A stretch of DNA of 64,000 bases from Bugulina stolonifera (lineage: Eukaryota > Bryozoa > Gymnolaemata > Cheilostomatida > Bugulidae), in the NCBI GenBank assembly GCA_935421135.1, contig OW285189.1:1598179-1662178 (forward strand), read 5' to 3'. Below the pieces are notes generated by a model. That model was not told the origin of the DNA and searched no databases. It worked only from the letters and a program-made list of their open reading frames with translations. Below, in pieces: positions 1-11,212 of this stretch (position 1 is its first letter; each line of letters starts with the position of its first letter). A program made the position numbers and the translations under genes.

Positions 1-65
1 AAAGTTAAAATTAGCTCAAGTCAAAAATCTTAATAAAAAATTGTGTTTTACTAAAAAATGGGAGT

Positions 66-1770
66 GTGGGGCAAGTTGGGACGCTGGAAGTGGGGCAAGT
101 TGGGACACCATTTGTAATAATAAATCATGTTTGTGGAATGATATGAATCCAAGATGACACTGTAATTTCACCTTTTCTCTAACTAAAAGTTGTTTGATGA
201 ATCTTGGATAGCATTTGACTTTGGTAAAGAACGCCAATCATGTGCGGGGATGGCATTATAGCTAGTATTGATATTACTCGTAATAGAAACGGGTCAAACC
301 TGACTCATTGCTATAACAGCTTTTGACCTCTGTTCTGTCCTCACTTTACTCATGACCCTGACAGCAGTAGCACCAACACAATGTATGAACTACATCCTTT
401 TCCTACTCATACCTACACTTCGAACACCGTTTCTGCGTCTTTTGACACCCCCACCAGACCAACTAACACCATCAGGCAGCACCAAGCTAATGATCCAACA
501 GATTATTAGGTATAACTTAGTTATAAAGTTTTGGGGATTCACTCTTTGTTGTTCAAACTAGACAAGTAGGCTATATACATGTACACTCAATGTCTCTCCA
601 CACTTATTGTCACCCAACCCCAGTTAAACTACCATCTTCGGTGAGAGTGCCAAGGAATAGTTTAATCACACATCATCGATAATCTATTTACAAAGTTATA
701 GGTTTTCCATCTGTAAATATCCAATTTACCACTGTCCAAAACCCAGGAAAGATAATTAGCACCAAGAGAAAGACACAGGTTGGATCGACTCCATCGCATG
801 AATTAGGCGGATTGACTACTATCGCCGGTGTTATAAATGCTGCCATGAACTCTGGGTTGGGCTGCCAAGTGAAATTAAAATTCAACAATATTTTTTCTGC
901 TCAATGATTTCATTTTATCTAGAGTGTCAGTTGTTCAATTGTACATCAAACTCTAATAATAATTATAGTAAAAATCAACATTTTTGCCTATATTTCCTAG
1001 TATTGGTTTATTTCTGGTGTTTTGGTTTTATATTCTATTTATTTTAAGTGACAAATTTAAAGCTTAAGAAAATTTTGCTGTACCAAAATTAGAAAAATGG
1101 TCACCTACGATGTGCTAGTTTATTTTATAGTTTCAAGTCTAATATGCATAAGTAGACTGGAACTTGGTCACAAAAGAGCGTTATAAATTATTACAGCTAA
1201 CAGAGCTATTATAAATTATTACACCTATAAGGCGCCAAACGAATTAAGGGGTTTTCATGTTCAAGCTGGCATCCACCTATTCTAACAAAGATTTACTTAA
1301 CATTCTCTTTTACATCAAAACAATTTTCATACCTTCCCTAGACTATCTTGTAATAAAAAAAATTAAACACTTCGAGGCCGAACTAAATTAAAGTTCAGCA
1401 GTTTTTTACAGATATGTTTTTTGACATATGTGGCAATAATTTTAAATATATGTGTAATATTATTGTAACATTTCAATTCTATCTGTTCATGATAAAAAAG
1501 GAGACTAATCTAAATCTAAAATCTATATTTTCAATGGTGTCCCAACTTGCCCCACACCTGTCCCAACTTACCCCGTCAGTGGGGTAAGTTGGGACGTTTG
1601 ACATGCGCTGCCAAATCATGGATTACCGCACTATGCTGACTTGTCAATGTGTGTGCTTCAGGCTATAGTTAGACAACATATTAGAGTACTTTCATGCAAA
1701 AAATGATGCTGCTATGACCTCTAGACTCCGTATTATTTCCAAAAAACCAAAAATTGTCCCAACTTACCCC
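66..1770. mobile_element. Candidate decayed DNA transposon with GGGGCAAGTTGGGAC motifs
   Basis: The 17-base motif GTGGGGCAAGTTGGGAC is present at 66-82 and 90-106. Its reverse complement is at 1539-1555. The bases 90-110 and 1535-1555 form a perfect 21-bp inverted pair. The related GGGGTAAGTTGGGAC motif occurs at 1560-1595 (both orientations) and inverted at 1756-1770. Clusters of one motif facing inward at both ends of about 1.4 kb of AT-rich DNA look like terminal and subterminal repeats of a non-autonomous DNA transposon. No transposase frame and no clear target-site duplication were found, so the boundaries and the family are inferred. Confidence 0.45.
1560..1595. repeat. Perfect hairpin, 15-bp arms
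   Basis: GTCCCAACTTACCCC at 1560-1574 faces its exact reverse complement at 1581-1595 across a six-base spacer. It is part of the right-hand motif cluster of the candidate element at 66-1770. Confidence 0.9.
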
Positions 1771-1865
1771 GCTCTCCCCTACACGTACATAAAATAAAAG
1801 CATTAATCAATATAAATCTTAATAAAATATAGAAAGAAAGAAAGGAACACACGGTCCGTAGTACG

Positions 1866-1971
1866 ATATTAAATGATATTTAGTTAATAACTTTAATTAA
1901 TCTTATCTATATTATTTTATATCTAATATAAATAAGATTATTTAAAATTATAACTAAATATCATTTAATAT
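1866..1971. repeat. Long AT-rich imperfect palindrome
   Basis: The bases 1866-1886 are the exact reverse complement of 1951-1971 (21 bp). Pairing continues inward with only a few mismatches (for example TAATCTTAT against ATAAGATTA) to a short loop near 1915-1920, giving arms of about 50 bp. This could be a small foldback element or a cruciform-forming site. No gene overlaps it. Confidence 0.85.
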
Positions 1972-3200
1972 TTAATAACTATAATCATAATAATAATTAT
2001 TACTTGGTATTATCCTCTGATTCCCATTCTTTGTTGTTTTATTTAGATAGGTTATGAATGAGAATCAAAATTAATATTTTATTTTCATTTTGATTTAGAT
2101 TTAGATTTCGTAATAGGCCTATGGGCTATTATAGATCAGCTCAATCCTAATAGTTATTATTATAATATAATTAAAATATTATCATATCATTGTGATAAAT
2201 TTATATTATTATGTATTTTAATTTTTTATTTACTTATCATAATGATAATTGATAACGATAATAATAGGATAATGAATTATATCTACAATTACAATATTTT
2301 GCAAAGAGTCTCTGCGGATCAGAAAGCAAATAACTATAATATGTTATTCATAGTGATTGTGGTGTACCACCCCCAGTTATAGAAGATACTCAGTTGGTAT
2401 ATAGGCCCAACCATGATCATCCTCATAAGCTCAGTGTCTGGCAGCTATTGTACGGAACAGCAACAAAATTAAGTATAATCAATTGATAGTGATAAGTAGG
2501 CTAAGCATAAAGTGAGTACAATACAGAGTGATAGTAGTTAAAACAGAATGAGGATCCATAATGATTATTGGGTAATGCAATATTTATTGAAGAGCAATTA
2601 TTTAATATAAGTATTTAATTATATTTGTAAATTGGTCAGATTTACAATGTTAATATAAATAGGACAAATCTAGAATGGTGCTTCTGATGGCCACTGAATA
2701 GGTCTGTGTAAGAACAGGCAAGCTTCAGCGCTATCAGGTAGCACAGGAGCACATCACGCAGAGATGTAGTCTTGTAGCTAGAATGCTAGCCGCTCAACTC
2801 TGCACTGCCTGTTAAAATATTGACGAATCTAGTTCAGCTAACCATTGACAGTCATACATGTGCATAATATCAGCTTTAGTTGCCATCAAACCATCAAGTC
2901 ATTAATGCTGTTATATCGATTACTGTGAAATACAAATTTAAATGGTACATGTATCTGTTATTTGCAGATAAGAACCATTATGCTAAATGAGATCATTGAA
3001 CCAGTTGTTCACCTGTTTTCCTGGAATTTGCTGTTCTTCATCAGGTACTTGGTCAAGTTGCCTCCAGTCAAGAGCTTTCAATCACACCCCCTGCTGTACG
3101 TTTTTTCTCCTGGGAAATCCAATGACTGTCATACATTGGTAGGTATTAATATCTAAGGTTAGTAGTTGTAGGCCTACTAGGTGTATTGCATTTGTCACAT
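1972..3200. other. AT-rich stretch with no supported gene
   Basis: This stretch is mostly A/T runs with stops in every frame. The only coding-like piece is a 77-base splice-bounded candidate at 2968-3044, which is too short to accept. Confidence 0.6.
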
Positions 3201-3586
3201 GTCAGTCTTTGACTATAGATTATGCTGCGGTGATGTACTGGCATCTATATTACTAACCCAATTGAAGGTCGACTGGTAGGTTAGTTAGTAGCTGTACTTG
3301 GATAGGGCTGGCCAAAGTTCTTTTTGAAGGGGGCCAGATCTAAAATTTGCATGCTTGAGGTGGGCCACTTTATTCTTGTTTCAATCAAATGTTGTAACTT
3401 AGGTACATGTATAAATACTAATGTATGTAGAAGTGTATGTGCATTTGTAAGTGTGCATTATACAGTGTAGGTATGTATAGGTGTAGCTTTGGGTGTAGGT
3501 GTACAGTGTAGATGTAGGTGCAGCCGTATGTGAGGTGTAGGTATACGTGTAGACTGTACATGTAGCTGTAGGCATATATTAGGTGT

Positions 3587-3910
3587 ATGTGTAGGCGTCC
3601 ATGTATGTGTAGGCGTCCATGTATGTGTAGGCATCCATGTATGTGTAGGCATCCATGTAGCTGTAGGCGTCCATGTAGCTGTAGGCGTCCATGTAGCTGT
3701 AGGCGTCCATGTAGCTGTAGGCGTCCATGTAGCTGTAGGCGTCCATGTAGCTGTAGGCGTCCATGTAGCTGTAGGCGTCCATGTAGCTGTAGGCGTCCAT
3801 GTAGCTGTAGGCGTCCATGTAGCTGTAGGCGTCCATGTAGCTGTAGGCGTCCATGTAGCTGTAGGCGTCCATGTAGCTGTAGGCGTCCATGTAGCTGTAG
3901 GCGTCCATGT
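3587..3910 (+). repeat. 18-bp minisatellite, 18 copies
   Basis: The unit is GTAGGCGTCCATGTAGCT. The first four copies end in ATGT instead of AGCT, and two of them carry CATCC for CGTCC. The remaining fourteen are nearly identical. Because 18 is a multiple of three, several frames stay open across the array; these frames are not genes. The matching place in the second duplication copy (about 5100-5335) has only unexpanded, degenerate GTGTAGGTATAC-like sequence. Confidence 0.97.
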
Positions 3911-5563
3911 AGCTGTAGGTGTATGGGACAGACAAGATTCTGCGTTGCTAGTCATTACTGCTTCATAGTTATATGTAGTCAGTAGTTGTACTATGATGTG
4001 GGTCAAAAAGTTCTGAATGATATTGGAATCCAAGCTTGAAGCAGAGTGACTGGCAGAATGAGTGTGCATTCTTGTGGGGGAATGTGGCTTAGCACCTAAC
4101 AGTGACTTACTATAAGTTAGTTCATGATTTTGGCTCTACATGTACATGCCCATTCACAGGGTTTCTGAAACTGCCCCAGGTCACATCGTTTAGCTACATG
4201 TAGTTCAGTCAGTGCTAGTAGGCAGTCTGTGAGCTGGCTAGATGCCAACTGTCTGTACAAGCAAGCAAGCAAGCTATTAATAGCCCATAGCTTAGTGCTA
4301 GTTATTAGTAGAGCTGCATGCTAGTACTAACGATTGTGTGTAGTGTTAAAACAGGCCTCATTGCTGTTTACTGTCTAGGCCTACAGCAATGTTTAACTTC
4401 TTGACTGAAGCAAAATTTAATTGAAACTAATGTTGATGCCATGAAGATAGATTCAGTTGAAGCAATGAGGATAATGATGTTTGAAAAGTGAGTACATGTA
4501 ATTGTACATGTTTTTATCTGTAGCTGGAGTGGAGGTAAGCCAACCTTGCCTAAAGAGACCTCTCCTTTGGGTATTTATGGTGGTGTCACTCAAACTAGAA
4601 CATGACAGCAGTTATTGCCAGCGTTATTAGCAGAGAGAGAATCATCAGGTAGATGGAGAACCGTACAACTACATGTGACAGTGGGTATGTATACGTTTTC
4701 AACCTACTTCAATATATTATACATTGTACATATAGGCTAAATCACACCACATGTAGCCATCAGACTCGTAGCTTACTGGATTTACATAGCTCTGTATGTA
4801 CATGTATATACATTGTGACAGTAGAGCAGTGCTACTTTTACTGGAATCAATGCAGTAGGCCTACAACTAGGAATCGGTGTGTAGTAGGTTATGTCATTAC
4901 ACAACGCTACCTTTAGTTGATGCTTCAATTGTATTAGTTTGACTGGCTGGCAATTATTACACATAGGTGGTACCAAAACAGCTAACACTCTGCTCTTGTT
5001 GATATTATAGTACAGGACTGGCCTAAGTTTTGTTGAAGTGGGCCACATCTAAAATTTCCATATTTGTGGTGGACCACTTATTTTTGTTTCAATTGATGCT
5101 GTAACTTCAAAAGTGTATTGATGCTCTTAGCAGTGTATGTGCATGTGTCTGTCGGTGTACATGTAGATGTACTGTGTAGATGTAGCTCTAGGTAAGGTGT
5201 AGGTATACTTGTAGGTGTGCGCGTAGTTGTAGGTATACTTTTAGGTGTACATGTAGCTGTGGGTATACATTAGGTGTACATGCAGGTGTAGCTGTGAGTG
5301 TGCGTGTATGTGCACGTAGCTGTAGGTGTATGTGACAGATGATATTCTGATTAGGCTACTAGTCATTATGGCCTCATAGTTGGTAGTTGTGCTAGGATGT
5401 GGGTTAATCAGTTGTATTGCATTGATTGTCAGTCAGATTATGCTACTGTGATGAACTGTCTATATTACTAACCTAACTAGAGGTAGACTGGTATGTTAGT
5501 TAGTAGTTAAACTACAGTGTGGGTTGAACAGTTGTGAATGATATTGGAATTCGAGCTTGAAGC

Positions 5564-5732
5564 TGTTAGATGCAGTAGTGGAGAAATTTGGATAGCCTTA
5601 GTTCCTTGTTTGTGGTTGGGGTTTGGGGTAAGGGCGGTCAACCAGCAAAATATAGAGAAGACAACTTCTCCTGCTTCATTTGTGGTGAAGAACAAAGGCT
5701 ATCTCAAATTTCTCCACTTCTGCACCTAACTC
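5564..5732. mobile_element. 169-bp MITE with 9-bp target duplication and paralogous empty site
   Basis: The element is flanked by GCTTGAAGC at 5555-5563 and again at 5733-5741. The left end (TTAGATGCAGTAGTGGAGAA and onward) matches the reverse complement of the right end (TTAGGTGCAGAAGTGGAGAA and onward) over about 37 bases with few mismatches. The other duplication copy has a single uninterrupted GCTTGAAGC at 4034-4042, which is the empty site. A target duplication of 8-9 bp suits hAT or Mutator-like elements; which of the two is not decided. The open frames across it are incidental. Confidence 0.88.
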
Positions 5733-7353
5733 GCTTGAAGCAGAGTGACTGGCAGACTTAGTATGCAGTCTTGTGGGGGAATGTGGCTTAGCACCTACAG
5801 TGACTTGCTATAAGTTAGTTAAGATTTTGGCTCTACATGTACATGCCCATTCACAGGGTTAAGAGTACTCCAGCTCACATAGTTTTGCTAGCTCACTCAG
5901 TGCTTACCATAGATAACGGAATGTTTATATTACATCTAACAGTACATTCATTGATGTACCATTATTAGATCTATAGTAATAATAATAATGCACTCAGCAA
6001 GTAGGCAGTCCATCAGCTGGCTAGATGCCAACTGACTCTACAGGCAAGGAAGCAAGCTATTAATAGCCCATAGCTTAGTGCTAGTTATTAGTAGAGCTGC
6101 ATGCTAGTACTAACGATTGTGTGTAGTGTTAAAACAGGCCTCATTGCTGTTCACTGTCTCGGCCTACAGCAATGTTTAACTTCTTGATTGAAGCAAAATT
6201 TAATTGAAACTAATGTTAATGCCATGAAGATAGTTTCAGTTGGACACAGTGAGGATAACTATGTTTGAAAAGTGAGTACATGTATTGTGCATGTTTTTAT
6301 CTGTAGCTGGAGTGGAGGTAAGCCAACCTTGCCTAAAGAGACCTCTCCTTTGGGTATTTATGGTGGTGCCAATCAAACTAGAACATGAATGCATTCACAG
6401 CAAGTTATTGCCAGCGTTATTAGCAGAGAGAGAACCATCTGGTGGTTGGAGAACCGTACAACTACATGTGACAGTGGGTATGTATAGGTTTGTCAACCTA
6501 CCTCAATATATTATACATTGTACATATAGGCTAAATCACACCACATGTAGCCATAACACTCTTGACTTACTGGCTTTATATCAGCCTATAATTATGTACA
6601 TGTATATACATTGTGACAGAGTAGAGTAGGGCTACTTTTACTGGGATCAAAGCAGTACAACTAGGAATCGGTGTGTAGTAGGTTATGTTATTACACAACG
6701 CTACCTTTAGTTGATGCTTCAATTGTATAGTTTGACTGGCTGGTAATTATTAGGTACAATTAATAGGTTGTACCAAAACAGCTAACACTCTGCTCTTGAT
6801 GATATTATAGTACAGGGCTGGCCAAAGTTTTGTTGAAGTGGGCCACCTCTAAAATTCTCATACTTTAGGTGGGCCATTCAATTAAATGTTGTAACCTAAT
6901 AGTTATTTTCAAGCACATGAACATTAATGCTCATGGAAGTGCATGTGCATGTGTGTATAGGTGTAGGCCTACATGTAGGTGTAGTATGGATGTACAGTAG
7001 GTGTACTTGTAGCTGTTGGTGAGTAGTGTGTGGTTATTGTACTGTATTGTTAGATTACTTTAGTAATAACTGCTGCCAGGTTGAGATGTCTAAATTATTA
7101 AATGGGCTGTCAGAGTGGGGCTATTTTTACTGGAATCAATACAGTACAACTAGAAATCGTTGCGCAGTAGGTTATGTCATAGGTTATGTCATTACGTCAG
7201 TAGTTGATGCTTCAGTTATATTAGTTTAACTGGCTGGTAAAAGTTTCAAGACACTGTGTAGAATACCACGCACAATAAATAACCTCAGAAGCTGTCTAAC
7301 GATTTTGTACTTGGCCATACCTATACAGTTGTAACTGTGCGTTATTTGTTTAC

Positions 7354-7503
7354 CTCTAGCTGGTGTAGAGCTGGAGCTGGAAGTGCCACTACTTGAGGAC
7401 TGTGGGCTGATGCCAGTAAATGCTGCATGATTGATGGGGATAGCCAGAGGACTGTTGTGACAGTTAGTAGAGGGAGTGCCATCAAGTGTGTGTAGATTTG
7501 AAT
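7354..7503 (-). CDS. Candidate orphan Ser-rich exon (minus strand)
   Basis: On the minus strand a 150-base segment is open (both ends phase 1), preceded by CTCACCAAAG as a possible acceptor and followed by GAG|GTAAAC as a possible donor. It would encode about 50 residues with a run of serines and threonines near the end (SSSSGTSSSSSTP). All three + frames have stops here, although the + strand also has plausible splice dinucleotides at almost the same places. No partner exon was found and no family is recognised. Low complexity makes chance openness possible. Confidence 0.25.
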
Positions 7504-8600
7504 CTTTGGTGAGTAAAGTATAGAAATGGTCACACATATGTACATGCATCTACATTGCAAGTACAGCAAATAGAATTATTTTTATCATGCGCAGTGAATA
7601 ACCTTAAGTTGTCCAATAAATAACTTTGCACTTTGCTATAATATGTACACAATTTAAGCAGTTAATGTCGCTGTCTTCTATTTGTTTTGATGCTTCTCCA
7701 GGTGATCTTGAACTTGGTGCATCTGGCTTAGAGTTATGGTGGTGTACACAGCATTGAGTAGCCTACTTACCAATGCAGCCCACAAAAGACCCGTCCACTA
7801 AAGATATGCACTACTTTCTCAGCCTGTATTCTGGAACTGAGGAATATGCAACGAAATAAGTTATGCTGTGCCCATCTCTCTGGCAAACCTCCTTACACAG
7901 TTGACATTACCAGTTTCTCTGCCCTTATAGTTAGTTTGTGAATAAAATTCAAGTAGTTCATGTCGATACCAAATGTTTGATGCAGTAATCGTGTAAGCGT
8001 CCCATTTTTAGTTCTGATTCTGTTTTGATTTTTTAAGACTTCTGGAGAAGATTTTTTCTCAACTCACAGTACATTGTATATTTATATTGCACTAGTATGC
8101 TAGTAGGTAGATAGCTAAAATATAATATGTTATGTATTATCTAGCAGCTACCCTTGCATTTTGTCTAGTTGAAGTCATTTTATGGTTTTATATCTGTTGT
8201 GTATTGTGAAAGAGTTTTCTAATCTGATCTACACAAAAAGTGTATACCAGGGTGTAAACTTGCTATGCAAAGAATTATCATTTGATGTGATGTTAGTGCT
8301 GCTTCAGTGTGAACTTACTCTTACTACTTATTCAAAAATGCTTCCATTAGCCTGGTGTTCCAGGCAGCCTGGATTATGGTGTATATTGTAAATCTGAGAC
8401 AGATTGCATTGGATATACATGTACATCTATCACTGATATACAAAAGATGTAGAATTTCGCACCCAAAAGCGTTGCGCTGCTGTCTGCTTATTTATAGTTT
8501 ATAGTGGCAATGGGGAGAAATCCTTGTGGCTACATTGTTGCGTTGTGCTATCTGCTTCACGTTATGTTATCAGCTGCACGCGTGGTAGCGTCACTGTTTG
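7504..8600. other. No supported gene
   Basis: This holds a short + strand frame ending at 7857 with an AATAAA near 7942, but with no credible acceptor, and a 69-codon frame at 8182-8391 with no recognisable features. Neither is accepted. Confidence 0.5.
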
Positions 8601-8603
8601 GAG

Positions 8604-8813
8604 TCATCGTCTCAATATTGTGAATAGTTTTTCTGTAATAGCTGGTTTATCAAGAAGAATTGTAAGCCCCACAGCAAACAACAGCAACTTCAAACTATAA
8701 AGAACCTTTCTGCCAAATTTCAAAGCTTTTGGTGAAAGCAATCTCTTGTTATCTGCTGAAGAAGTTTTTGTCGAGGCTTGTTTCATCCGCCCTGCCGAAG
8801 CCATGCCCAGCAC
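8604..8813 (-). CDS. Possible small single-pass membrane protein
   Basis: This is a complete minus-strand frame of 69 codons ending in TGA at 8604-8606. The second in-frame ATG (codon 4) sits in GGCATGG, a good Kozak context, so the likely product is 66 residues starting MASAGRMKQAS. The layout is coherent: a polar, Ser/Thr/Lys-rich N-terminus, a basic stretch (KALKFGRK), one hydrophobic segment of about 17 residues (VLYSLKLLLFAVGLTIL), then a short charged tail ending in LRR. This resembles a small integral membrane or mitochondrial-membrane protein, but the family is not recognised. It could instead be one exon of a longer gene or a chance frame. A 32-bp satellite begins about 90 bp upstream of its start. 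Confidence 0.4.
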   Translation of the reverse strand: MLGMASAGRMKQASTKTSSADNKRLLSPKALKFGRKVLYSLKLLLFAVGLTILLDKPAITEKLFTILRR

Positions 8814-8905
8814 GCAGTTGACAGGCTATCGGGCTATAGTGAACCAAGGGCTGATTAGGGACAACTTCAAAAATTGCGATTTCGGCCGTACCTTTGTTGC
8901 ATTGA

Positions 8906-9208
8906 GAATACATTATATACCGACTACCCATGTGCTATAATACATTATATACCGACTATCCATGTGCTATAATACATTATATACCGACTATCCATGTGCT
9001 ATAATACATTATATACCGACTATCCATGTGCTATAATACATTATATACCAACCTCCCATGTGCTATAATACATTATATACCGACCTCCCATGTGCTATAA
9101 TACACTATATACCGACTACCCATGTGCTATAATACACTATATACCGACTACCCATGTGCTATAATACATTATATACCGACCTCCCATGTGCTATAATACA
9201 CTATATAC
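8906..9208 (+). repeat. 32-bp satellite, left block
   Basis: About 9.5 copies of a 32-bp unit containing CCGACTACCCATGTGCTATA. Variants alternate CTACCC, CTATCC and CCTCCC at the same place. The block ends exactly where the element at 9209 begins. Confidence 0.97.
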
Positions 9209-9849
9209 CAGACATGGGCACTCGAGTCATTTTACTCGACTCAAGTTAACTCGAGCAACAGCTTATCATTACTTTTAATTGACTTGTGCTTTTGTATTGT
9301 GTGAAAGCTGGGAATTGACTTTTACTTCTACTCTCCTCCAAAGCATGATGCTTGACTCTTACTTTACTCTAATCTCTCAGCTATCAATTATCATTCTATT
9401 GGTTTGGTGTAATTATGTAATAAGTCTTGTCCACCATAGAGAAGCTGAGAGAATTATAGATAAACAGACCTACCATTATAACAAGTGCAAATTTGAAGTA
9501 GCCTTTGTTCCTCAGAACTACTATAACTGACAGAAAATCGGATCTAACACTAAGTATTACCTATTGTGTGTTGTCACACTTGTATACATCAGAAATTTAT
9601 GTTATACAAAATTCCCATTGGTATTCTCTTTGACATACCGCTGTACTTTTGACTCTACTCTGACTCTAGCATTTTGGCACTAGTTGCTTGACTCTTACTT
9701 TACCTTTCAAAATGGCTGTTTATTTACTCTTACTCTACTTTTGAGTTGCTTCATCCGATGAGTTGACTCTAAATTACTTTTTATCAATTGGGAATATATA
9801 CTCTTACTTGACTCTTGACTTGAGTATTTGTCTGCTTGGCACATGTCTG
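9209..9849. mobile_element. hAT-like non-autonomous transposon inside the satellite
   Basis: The element is 641 bp and starts CAGACATGGGCACTCGAGTC. The reverse complement of its right end starts CAGACATGTGCC. It is flanked by the 8-bp duplication CTATATAC at 9201-9208 and 9850-9857, and removing the element plus one duplication restores a normal 32-bp satellite unit. An 8-bp target duplication and termini beginning CAG are hallmarks of the hAT superfamily. Subterminal ACTCGAGTC/GACTCAAGT motifs repeat near both ends. No transposase is present, so it is non-autonomous. An 83-codon frame inside (9279-9530) has no recognisable features. Confidence 0.9.
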
Positions 9850-11007
9850 CTATATACCGACTACCCATGTGCTATAATACACTATATGCCGACTACCCAT
9901 GTGCTATAATACATTATATGCCGACTACCCATGTGCTATAATACACTATATACCGACTACCCATGTGCTATAATACATTATATACCGACTACCCATGTGC
10001 TATAATACATTATATGCCGACCTCCCATGTGCTATAATACATTATATGCCGACCTCCCATGTGCTATAATACACTATATACCGGCTACCCATGTGCTATA
10101 ATACATTATATACCGACCTCCCATGTGCTATAATACACTATATACCGACTACCCATGTGCTATAATACACTATATGCCGACTACCCATGTGCTATAATAC
10201 ATTATATGCCGACTACCCATGTGCTATAATACACTATATACCGACTATCCATGTGCTATAATACACTATATACCGACTACCCATGTGCTATAATACACTA
10301 TATACCGACTACCCATGTGCTATAATACATTATATGCCGACCTCCCATGTGCTATAATACATTATATGCCGACCTCCCATGTGCTATAATACACTATATA
10401 CCGGCTACCCATGTGCTATAATACATTATATACCGACCTCCCATGTGCTATAATACACTATATACCGACTACCCATGTGCTATAATACACTATATGCCGA
10501 CTACCCATGTGCTATAATACATTATATGCCGACTACCCATGTGCTATAATACACTATATACCGACTATCCATGTGCTATAATACATTATATACCAACCTC
10601 CCATGTGCTATAATACATTATATACCGACCTCCCATGTGCTATAATACACTATATACCGACTACCCATGTGCTATAATACACTATATACCGACTACCCAT
10701 GTGCTATAATACATTATATACCGACCTCCCATGTGCTATAATACACTATATACCGACTACCCATGTGCTATAATACACTATATGCCGACTACCCATGTGC
10801 TATAATACATTATATGCCGACTACCCATGTGCTATAATACACTATATACCGACTACCCATGTGCTATAATACATTATATACCGACTACCCATGTGCTATA
10901 ATACATTATATGCCGACCTCCCATGTGCTATAATACATTATATGCCGACCTCCCATGTGCTATAATACACTATATACCGGCTACCCATGTGCTATAATAC
11001 ATTATAT
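9850..11007 (+). repeat. 32-bp satellite, right block
   Basis: About 36 more copies of the same 32-bp unit. Higher-order structure is visible: the rare CCGG variant occurs at about 10081, 10401 and 10977, spaced exactly 10 and 18 units apart, with matching neighbouring variants. The array ends about 76 bp upstream of an armadillo-gene exon, so it is probably intronic if that gene extends upstream. Confidence 0.97.
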
Positions 11008-11083
11008 CACACATATATGACCTACATACACACACGCACACATTAACTTGGTACAAAGCCCTATATCTTTATATACATTGTAG

Positions 11084-11212
11084 GTGAGTGACAAGCATGC
11101 TGAAGTAATTCCCTCGTGTGTCACCATAATGACAAACCTATGTACAGATGACAGAATACGCAGAGCCATGTCTAGCAGAGATGATATGATATGTGCATGT
11201 GTGGAGTACCTG
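11084..11212 (+). CDS. Armadillo gene exon A
   Basis: 129 bases, phase 0 at both ends. The acceptor is TACATTGTAG and the donor CTG|GTAAAT. It encodes 43 residues from VSDKHAEVIPSCVTIMTNL to ACVEYL, an ARM-like helix pair. It may be the first exon in the window, not of the gene. Confidence 0.85.

Larger units (their letters stand above)
3210..7250 (+). repeat. Mosaic tandem duplication, unit about 1.75 kb
   Basis: Three similar starts are visible near 3305, 5015 and 6816, each reading roughly GGGCTGGCCAAAGTT followed by GTGGGCCAC and ending near GTTGTAAC. Copy 1 (about 3305-5014) and copy 2 (about 5015-6815) also share AGTGACTGGCAG with a long downstream match (4045 and 5745), GCTGGAGTGGAGGTAAGCC (4518 and 6302), and the GCTAACACTCTGCTCTTG block (4980 and 6780). 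Copy 3 is partial and ends near 7250. The order is not perfectly collinear: the block near 3210-3290 reappears at 5432-5510, inside copy 2 instead of before it. The copies differ by indels and substitutions, so this is an old duplication. No intact gene was found within it. Confidence 0.8.

Noticed and set aside
688..888. 66-codon minus-strand frame with a hydrophobic stretch
   Set aside because: It lies inside the candidate decayed element, with no homology recognised and no supporting signals.
2968..3044. Short splice-bounded segment after TTATTTGCAG ending in ATCAG|GTACTT
   Set aside because: At only 77 bases with no partner exon, it could easily arise by chance in this AT-rich DNA.
3458..4069. 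Three repeat proteins (TWTPTA, MDAYSY, CRRPCS types)
   Set aside because: The 18-bp minisatellite keeps three frames open by arithmetic; there is no promoter, splice or family support.
6306..6440. Possible duplicated exon starting at CTGGAGTGGAG
   Set aside because: The matching segment in copy 1 (about 4520-4650) carries a roughly 10-base deletion that breaks the frame, and no flanking exons were found.
7758..7857. Possible terminal exon (PMQPTKDPSTKDMHYFLSLY) with AATAAA downstream
   Set aside because: There is no pyrimidine-rich acceptor in front and no upstream exon with matching phase.
8182..8391. 69-codon + strand frame
   Set aside because: It has no domain, weak start context and no splice partner; composition is like the flanks.
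8906..11007. CRISPR-like regular repeats
   Set aside because: Repeats are directly adjacent with no unique spacers, no cas genes, and the genome is animal-like.
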